A DNA stretch of 9,368 nucleotides from positions 1-9,368 of the forward strand of contig JBPCVY010000242.1 in NCBI GenBank assembly GCA_051010055.1. The letters run 5' to 3'. The notes beneath the pieces are model-generated. The model was not told the origin of the DNA. It saw only the letters and a program-made list of their open reading frames with translations, and searched no databases. Numbering within the stretch: the stretch's first letter is position 1; every line of letters starts with the position of its first letter. Made by a program: the position numbers and the translations under genes. Shown one piece after another: positions 5,244 through 9,368 of this stretch. Origin of the DNA: CAJQND01 sp051010055 (GTDB taxonomy: Bacteria > Pseudomonadota > Alphaproteobacteria > Rhizobiales > CAJQND01).

Positions 5244-6518
5244 ATGGCAGTCATGCCGCTTTCTTTTTGGTCAAACCATGGTAATGCTGTTGCGATGAGC
5301 CGGCATAAGGAAATATTGCCCTCGGAGGCCACCGGCTGGCGGCGGCCCATCGTCATGTTGATTTTAATGGCGGTGGCCATGCAGATTTCGTTTGCGGTGT
5401 GGTCGAACCTGCTCAACAATTTCACCATTGAGCGGGCCGGGTTCACGGGCGAGGAAATCGGCTGGCTTCAGTCTATCCGCGAAATACCGGGGTTTTTGGC
5501 ATTCGCCGCCGTGTTCGTGATTATCTACCTGCGCGAGCAGACATTCGCACTTGTTTCGCTGGCGCTGCTTGGGGTGGGAACGGCGCTTACCGGCTTTTTC
5601 CCCTCTGAAATCGGACTTTACTGCACCACGTTCCTGATGTCGGTGGGCTTTCACTATTACGAGACAATGAATCAGTCTCTGGCACTGCAATGGCTGCCGA
5701 AAGGTCAGGCGCCGAGGGAGCTTGGCAAAGTCCTGTCGGCTGCCTCGTTTGCCACCATCGCCGCCTTTACCATGGTGTGGGTGTGCTCGCAGGTGTTCAT
5801 GCTGGACTATGTACCCATCTACATTTTGGGCGGCGGCATTACAATTGCCATCACTGCGTTCCTGTGGCTCACCTTTCCAAAATTCAAGGAAGAAGTGCCC
5901 CAGCGCAAAAAGCTGTTCATGCGCCAGCGTTATTGGCTTTATTACGCGCTTACATTTATGTCTGGCGCGCGCCGGCAGATTTTTATTGTGTTTGCCGGGT
6001 TCATGATGGTGGAGAAGTTCGGCTTCTCCGTTGCCTCCATTTCCTTGCTGTTCATTGCCAATGCGGCCTTCAACATGGTGTTTGCGCCAAAGATTGGCGG
6101 GCTCATTGTAAAATGGGGCGAGCGTCGGGCATTGATTTTCGAATATATCGGCCTTATCGGCGTGTTCACCACCTACGCCTTCGTGGAAACACCGTGGATT
6201 GCCGCAGCGCTTTACCTCATCGACCATGCGTTCTTTGCGTTGGCGATTGCGATTAAAACCTATTTCCAGAAAATCGCCGACCCGGCGGATATTGCGCCAA
6301 CCGCAGGGGTGGCTTTTTCCATCAACCATGTAGCAGCTGTGGGCCTGCCGGTTGTGCTGGGCTATGTATGGATTCATTCCCACTCCGCTGTATTCCTCGT
6401 CGGCGCCACATTGGCATTCACGTCTCTGGTTCTGTCATTTATGGTGCCGCGCCATCCAGAACCTGGCCGCGAAGTCATCTGGAAGGCCCGCGGGCATGCA
6501 ACCCAGCCAGCGGAATAA
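5244..6518 (+). CDS. MFS transporter, 12 transmembrane helices
   Basis: This is a 424-residue inner-membrane protein with about 12 hydrophobic helices: near residues 35-57, 82-96, 101-119, 122-139, 167-186, 189-211, 230-255, 262-282, 297-314, 317-340, 353-376 and 381-401. A central basic, cytoplasmic-looking loop (FPKFKEEVPQRKKLFMRQRY, 211-230) separates the two six-helix halves, as in the Major Facilitator Superfamily. Motifs WLQSIREIPGFLAF and SGARRQIFIVFAGFMMVEKFGF recur in a proteobacterial MFS subgroup of unknown substrate. The start is uncertain: ATG 5244 is the first possible (stop just upstream), with ATG 5253 and ATG 5295 as alternatives, and none has a clear ribosome binding site. 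Homologues with short N-termini would favour 5295. The gene is coupled to the DUF1801 gene by a stop/start overlap. Confidence 0.92.
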   Translation: MAVMPLSFWSNHGNAVAMSRHKEILPSEATGWRRPIVMLILMAVAMQISFAVWSNLLNNFTIERAGFTGEEIGWLQSIREIPGFLAFAAVFVIIYLREQTFALVSLALLGVGTALTGFFPSEIGLYCTTFLMSVGFHYYETMNQSLALQWLPKGQAPRELGKVLSAASFATIAAFTMVWVCSQVFMLDYVPIYILGGGITIAITAFLWLTFPKFKEEVPQRKKLFMRQRYWLYYALTFMSGARRQIFIVFAGFMMVEKFGFSVASISLLFIANAAFNMVFAPKIGGLIVKWGERRALIFEYIGLIGVFTTYAFVETPWIAAALYLIDHAFFALAIAIKTYFQKIADPADIAPTAGVAFSINHVAAVGLPVVLGYVWIHSHSAVFLVGATLAFTSLVLSFMVPRHPEPGREVIWKARGHATQPAE

Positions 6519-6967
6519 TGAGCGGTATTCGGATGCGAAGTGAAGCAAAATCCGTTGAAGACTACTTGGCTGAATTGCCCGGCGACAGGCGCGCGGCTAT
6601 CACCGCTGTGCGGAAAACAATTTTGGAGAATTTGCCCGAAGGCTATGTGGAGGCCATGAACTGGGGCATGATTTCTTATGAAATTCCACTTGAAACCTGC
6701 CCTGATACCTATAACGGCAAGCCTTTGATGTATGCCGCTCTTGCCAGCCAGAAGCGGCATATGGCGGTTTATCTTTGTGGTCTTTATTGCATTGCAGGCT
6801 TCAAGGATAAATTCGTTGAAGCGTTCAAGGCTTCGGGAAAGAAGCTCGATATGGGCGCATCCTGCGTGCGGTTCAAAAAGCTGGAGGATTTGGATATCAC
6901 TCTTGTCGGTGAAACGATAGCAGCTGTTCCGGTGGATGAATTCATCGCCGCCTCACGGCGAAAATAG
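6518..6967 (+). CDS. DUF1801 domain protein
   Basis: This is a 149-residue cytoplasmic protein. The N-terminal part (SVEDYLAELPGDRRAAITAVRKTILENLPEGYVEAMNWGMISYEIP, 12-57) and the following GKPLMYAALASQKRHMAVYLCGLY (68-90) carry the DUF1801 pattern, a YdhG-like fold related to a small group of iron-chaperone-like proteins. The real function is unknown. I chose ATG 6518 because it overlaps the MFS stop as TAATG, with AGCGGA just upstream, which implies translational coupling. ATG 6533 is an alternative five codons on, giving MRSEAKSVEDYL, a typical beginning for this family. An in-frame extension back into the MFS gene exists but is only a shadow. Confidence 0.88.
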   Translation: MSGIRMRSEAKSVEDYLAELPGDRRAAITAVRKTILENLPEGYVEAMNWGMISYEIPLETCPDTYNGKPLMYAALASQKRHMAVYLCGLYCIAGFKDKFVEAFKASGKKLDMGASCVRFKKLEDLDITLVGETIAAVPVDEFIAASRRK

Positions 6968-6999
6968 GCAAGATTCGGTTACGTTGATTCTGATCGACC

Positions 7000-7014
7000 G
7001 TGAACCTTATTCAC
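7000..7014. promoter_or_regulatory. small dyad upstream of the methyltransferase gene
   Basis: GTGAA (7000-7004) and TTCAC (7010-7014) are perfect inverted half-sites around CCTTA, about 90 bases before the methyltransferase start and within the 135-base gap after the DUF1801 gene. Such a dyad could be an operator for a regulator of this gene. The half-sites are short, so chance is a real possibility. I found no convincing -35/-10 pair in this gap. Confidence 0.2.
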
Positions 7015-7102
7015 CTTGTGAGAATTTCTGCCGTTTCAGGGTACCTAAAATGTCGCTATTGGAGCATGGGTAATTTGGAGGCCCCGGCTATCCTTCGACA
7101 CT

Positions 7103-8647
7103 ATGACACGAACAAAAAGAACAAGAACCGGTGGCGCCAGGCGCGCACGCCAGGAAAGTGGAGCAGCCACTGCTGCGCCTAAAGTAATTGCAGGTATTAA
7201 GCGGAAAATCCCGACATTTGATTTGTTCGGTGATGACCAGCTGAGCCTCATTGAAGAGAAAATTGATGCCCTGCTGGAAACGGTTGGTATTGAGTTTCGC
7301 GGCGACGAGGAAGCGTTGGACTTGTGGCGTAACGCAGGCACTGACGTTAAAGGGGAATGCGTTCACTTCCCGCCGGGCCTGGTGAGATCAATTATCACCG
7401 AGAACGCCCCGTCTGAATTCACCCACCATGCGCGCAACCCTGCCCGTTCAGTGAAAATCGGTAATGAAAATCTGGTTTTTGTGCCAACTTACGGGCCGCC
7501 ATTTGTGCGCGATTTGGACGCCGGCAGGCGTTATGCCTCGCTTGAGGATTTCGAAAAGTTCGTCAAGCTCACCTACGCTTGCCCGTGGCTGCACCATTCC
7601 GGCGGGGTGATCGGCGAGCCGGTAGACATTCCGGTAAACAAGCGCCACCTCGATATGGTCTACGCCCACCTGCGCTATTCGGACAAACCCATCCTGGGCT
7701 CGATTATCACACAAGAGCGCGCTGAAGATTCCATCGCCATAGCGCGGCTGGTGTTTGGCGAAGAGTTCGTTGCAAACAACTGCGTTATCATGGGAAATGT
7801 GAACGCCAATTCCCCACTGGTGTTCGATGGCGAGGTGAGCCGGGTTATGCGCACCTACGCCCGCGCCGGCCAGGGCATGGTAATCGCGCCGTTCATTCTT
7901 GGCGGCGCTATGGGACCTGTTTCCACCATTGGCGCCGTTGTGCAGGCTGTGGCCGAAGGCATGGCGGGCATTGCCACCTGCCAGCTGGAGCGGCCAGGTG
8001 CGCCTGTCATTCTCGGTAACTTCCTGTCATCTACGAACTTGCGCTCCGGCGCGCCCACATTCGGCACGCCGGAACCGGCACTGGGCTCCTATGTGGTTGG
8101 CCAACTGGCGCGCCGGCTTGGCGTTCCGCTACGCTGTTCTGGCGCGTTCACTTCTTCCAAAGTGCCAGATGGCCAGGCCATGTCGGAAAGCACTATGTCG
8201 ATGTTGGCAGCAGTGCAATGTGGAGCCAATTTCGTCCTCCACTCCGCTGGCTGGCTTGAGGGCGGGCTTGTCCTGGGCTATGAGAAGTTCATGATGGATG
8301 CGGACAGGCTTGGCGCGCTCCATACCTATCTTGGCGGGCTTTCGCTAACCGACAATGATTTTGCCATGGATGCTTTTTCCGAAGTGGGCCCGGGCGGTCA
8401 TTTCTTCGGCTGCGCCCACACTATGGCAAACTATGAAACGGCCTTTTTTGAATCAGCCCTCGCCGATTCAAAGAGCTTTGAGCAATGGCGCGATGAGGGC
8501 GAGTATGATGAAGTGCATCGGGCAAATCTTGCCTGGAAAGATGTCCTTGCAAAATATCAGGTCCCGCCTATGGATGACGCCATAGACGAGGCCCTGAAAG
8601 AGTTCACCACCACACGCAAGGCGTCGATGGAAGACAGCTGGTACTAG
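7103..8647 (+). CDS. MttB-superfamily (trimethylamine methyltransferase-like) protein, non-pyrrolysine
   Basis: The 514-residue protein is full length for the MttB/COG5598 superfamily, TIM-barrel enzymes that move a methyl group from a quaternary or tertiary amine to a corrinoid protein. Family landmarks are FTHHARNPARSVKIG (106-120), YGPPFVRDLDAGRRY (130-144), LHHSGG and PVDIPVNKRHLDMVYAH (163-189), GANFVLHSAGWLEGGLVLGYEKFMMDAD (374-401) and EVGPGGHFFGCAHT (427-440). There is no in-frame TAG, so it belongs to the non-pyrrolysine branch, whose characterised members act on glycine betaine, carnitine, proline betaine and similar compounds. The substrate here is unknown. The N-terminus (1-34) is basic and Ala/Gly-rich, as in alphaproteobacterial members. 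ATG 7103 is the only in-frame start, yet the nearest good Shine-Dalgarno (GGAGG, 7077-7081) is 21 bases away. No corrinoid protein gene is in view. Confidence 0.92.
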   Translation: MTRTKRTRTGGARRARQESGAATAAPKVIAGIKRKIPTFDLFGDDQLSLIEEKIDALLETVGIEFRGDEEALDLWRNAGTDVKGECVHFPPGLVRSIITENAPSEFTHHARNPARSVKIGNENLVFVPTYGPPFVRDLDAGRRYASLEDFEKFVKLTYACPWLHHSGGVIGEPVDIPVNKRHLDMVYAHLRYSDKPILGSIITQERAEDSIAIARLVFGEEFVANNCVIMGNVNANSPLVFDGEVSRVMRTYARAGQGMVIAPFILGGAMGPVSTIGAVVQAVAEGMAGIATCQLERPGAPVILGNFLSSTNLRSGAPTFGTPEPALGSYVVGQLARRLGVPLRCSGAFTSSKVPDGQAMSESTMSMLAAVQCGANFVLHSAGWLEGGLVLGYEKFMMDADRLGALHTYLGGLSLTDNDFAMDAFSEVGPGGHFFGCAHTMANYETAFFESALADSKSFEQWRDEGEYDEVHRANLAWKDVLAKYQVPPMDDAIDEALKEFTTTRKASMEDSWY

Positions 8648-9290
8648 AACCGGAACGGATCCCTGCACGCAGGACATGGGCGTTCTTGTAATCCACCCTG
8701 CGTGAAACCGCGCCTACATTGTAGGTTTTGGCGTTGAAATCGCGGAACTGATAACCCGTCCTGAGGCTCCAGTTTTCGTTTATCGCATGTTCGAAACCGG
8801 CACCGAATACCCAACCATGATGAGCCTTTGATTTCTTGTCTCCAGAGGCCAGCTTTACCTCGCCAAAACCAAGGCCGTAACCGCCGGTGGCAAATGCAAG
8901 GGTGTTGCCGAATGCATACCCTGCCCGCAGCCGGGCGCTGCCACCGGGGGTAAAGGTGTAGCGATCGTTCAGGGCGCCGAACTTGTTGTCGCCACCAAAG
9001 GTCACCAGGTTGGTATCAAGCTCCAGGCCGAACACCATCTGGTCAGCCTGAAAGTTCACACCGCCAAAAAGGCCCAGCGGAACATTGGTTTGATCCGCAT
9101 TTGTGCCTGTGGTGCGGTCTTTGACGTTGTTGAAAACAACACCTGTATGAGCGCCCAGATAGATGCCGCTCCAGTCAGCCACATATGGGATGTCCGCGCC
9201 GAGATCAGCTGCGGTTCCAGATTGTGCCCAGAACGGAAGTGACATGAGTGCCGCAGCGCCCGCCATACCGGCTTTACCTTTAAAAATCAT
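8604..9290 (-). CDS. outer membrane beta-barrel protein (Omp25/Omp31-like), C-terminus apparently frameshifted
   Basis: This 228-residue reading has a signal peptide (MIFKGKAGMAGAAALMSLPFWAQSGTAA, cleavage likely near residue 28). A small eight-stranded barrel typical of alphaproteobacterial porin-family surface proteins follows: WSGIYLGAHTGVVF (40-53), FGGVNFQADQMVFGLELDTN (75-94), SARLRAGYAFGNTLAFATGGYGLGFGEV (118-145), HHGWVFGAGFEHAINENWSLRTGYQFRDF (157-185) and NAHVLRAGIR (203-212). Family members end shortly after this strand in an aromatic residue, usually Phe, read by the BAM complex. Here residue 213 onward (SGSSTSCLPSTPCVWW) is non-family sequence running into the 3' end of the methyltransferase gene. 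One extra base near 8653-8655 would give R-Y-R-F-stop ending at 8644. ATG 9290 has GGAG 11 bases upstream, rather distant. Confidence 0.85.
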   Translation of the reverse strand: MIFKGKAGMAGAAALMSLPFWAQSGTAADLGADIPYVADWSGIYLGAHTGVVFNNVKDRTTGTNADQTNVPLGLFGGVNFQADQMVFGLELDTNLVTFGGDNKFGALNDRYTFTPGGSARLRAGYAFGNTLAFATGGYGLGFGEVKLASGDKKSKAHHGWVFGAGFEHAINENWSLRTGYQFRDFNAKTYNVGAVSRRVDYKNAHVLRAGIRSGSSTSCLPSTPCVWW

Positions 9291-9329
9291 TTCAATTATT
9301 ACTCCAAACAGTATCGAAATATGTGTTTT

Positions 9330-9361
9330 GCCGTGTGCTCAAAACCGGAGAATCACACGGC
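9330..9361. repeat. 8-bp perfect inverted repeat upstream of the outer membrane protein gene
   Basis: GCCGTGTG (9330-9337) and CACACGGC (9354-9361) are perfect complements separated by 16 bases, about 40-70 bases before the OMP start codon. No T-run follows on the minus strand, so it is not a terminator for an upstream minus-strand gene. It could be an operator with half-sites 24 bases apart or a 5'-UTR stem. Confidence 0.4.
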
Positions 9362-9368
9362 CAAAGAA

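Noticed and set aside
5364..6383. 339-residue minus-strand frame opposite the MFS gene
   Set aside because: His/Arg/Gln-rich composition typical of the antisense of a membrane protein gene; no domain pattern or ribosome binding site.
7103..8647. Pyrrolysine-containing MttB
   Set aside because: The frame has no internal TAG and is continuous to the normal family C-terminus, so it belongs to the non-pyrrolysine branch.
1..9368. CRISPR array, transposase, integrase or phage gene
   Set aside because: No regularly spaced direct repeats and no such protein motifs were found in any plausible frame.

Overview
The window looks like chromosomal DNA from an alphaproteobacterium, probably Hyphomicrobiales (Rhizobiales). 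The clearest indicators are the ribosomal protein S4 sequence, which has the alphaproteobacterial N-terminus and lacks zinc-binding cysteines, an Omp25/Omp31-like outer membrane barrel protein, and an MttB-superfamily methyltransferase of the type common in marine and soil Rhizobiales. Genus and species cannot be fixed from the sequence alone.

Layout. Bases 1-330 hold the 3' end of a gene that starts outside the window (DUF4340-like). Bases 340-980 look like a scar: a short antisense piece resembling the end of a TauE/SafE transporter abuts a 5'-truncated conserved hypothetical gene, whose 3' end runs into a small palindromic element. A SnoaL-like gene (977-1375) follows, with a second copy of that element directly after its stop. 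About 520 bases without a gene come next, ending in the rpsD terminator.

Bases 1896-4002 carry three housekeeping or stress genes on the minus strand, transcribed universal stress protein, then murI (glutamate racemase), then rpsD. rpsD has its own promoter just beyond the murI stop, and the stress protein gene has an FNR/FixK-type box upstream. Divergent from these is a small MGMT-like protein gene without the alkyl-acceptor cysteine. It converges on an isochorismatase-family hydrolase across a perfect inverted repeat.

Bases 5244-8647 carry three plus-strand genes: a 12-TM MFS transporter, a DUF1801 protein joined to it by a TAATG overlap, and a non-pyrrolysine MttB-family methyltransferase. 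The transporter and the methyltransferase may relate to uptake and demethylation of a methylated amine, but no corrinoid protein or reductive activase is present here, so that link is only inference. The window closes with an outer membrane beta-barrel gene on the minus strand that appears to have lost one base just before its C-terminal phenylalanine. With that base restored, its stop and the methyltransferase stop would share the palindrome CTAG.

I see no CRISPR array, tRNA, rRNA, transposase or phage gene, and no obvious multi-gene novel system. The most useful leads are the OMP frameshift, the two palindromic elements bracketing the SnoaL gene, the chimeric scar at 340-450, and the FNR-type box.
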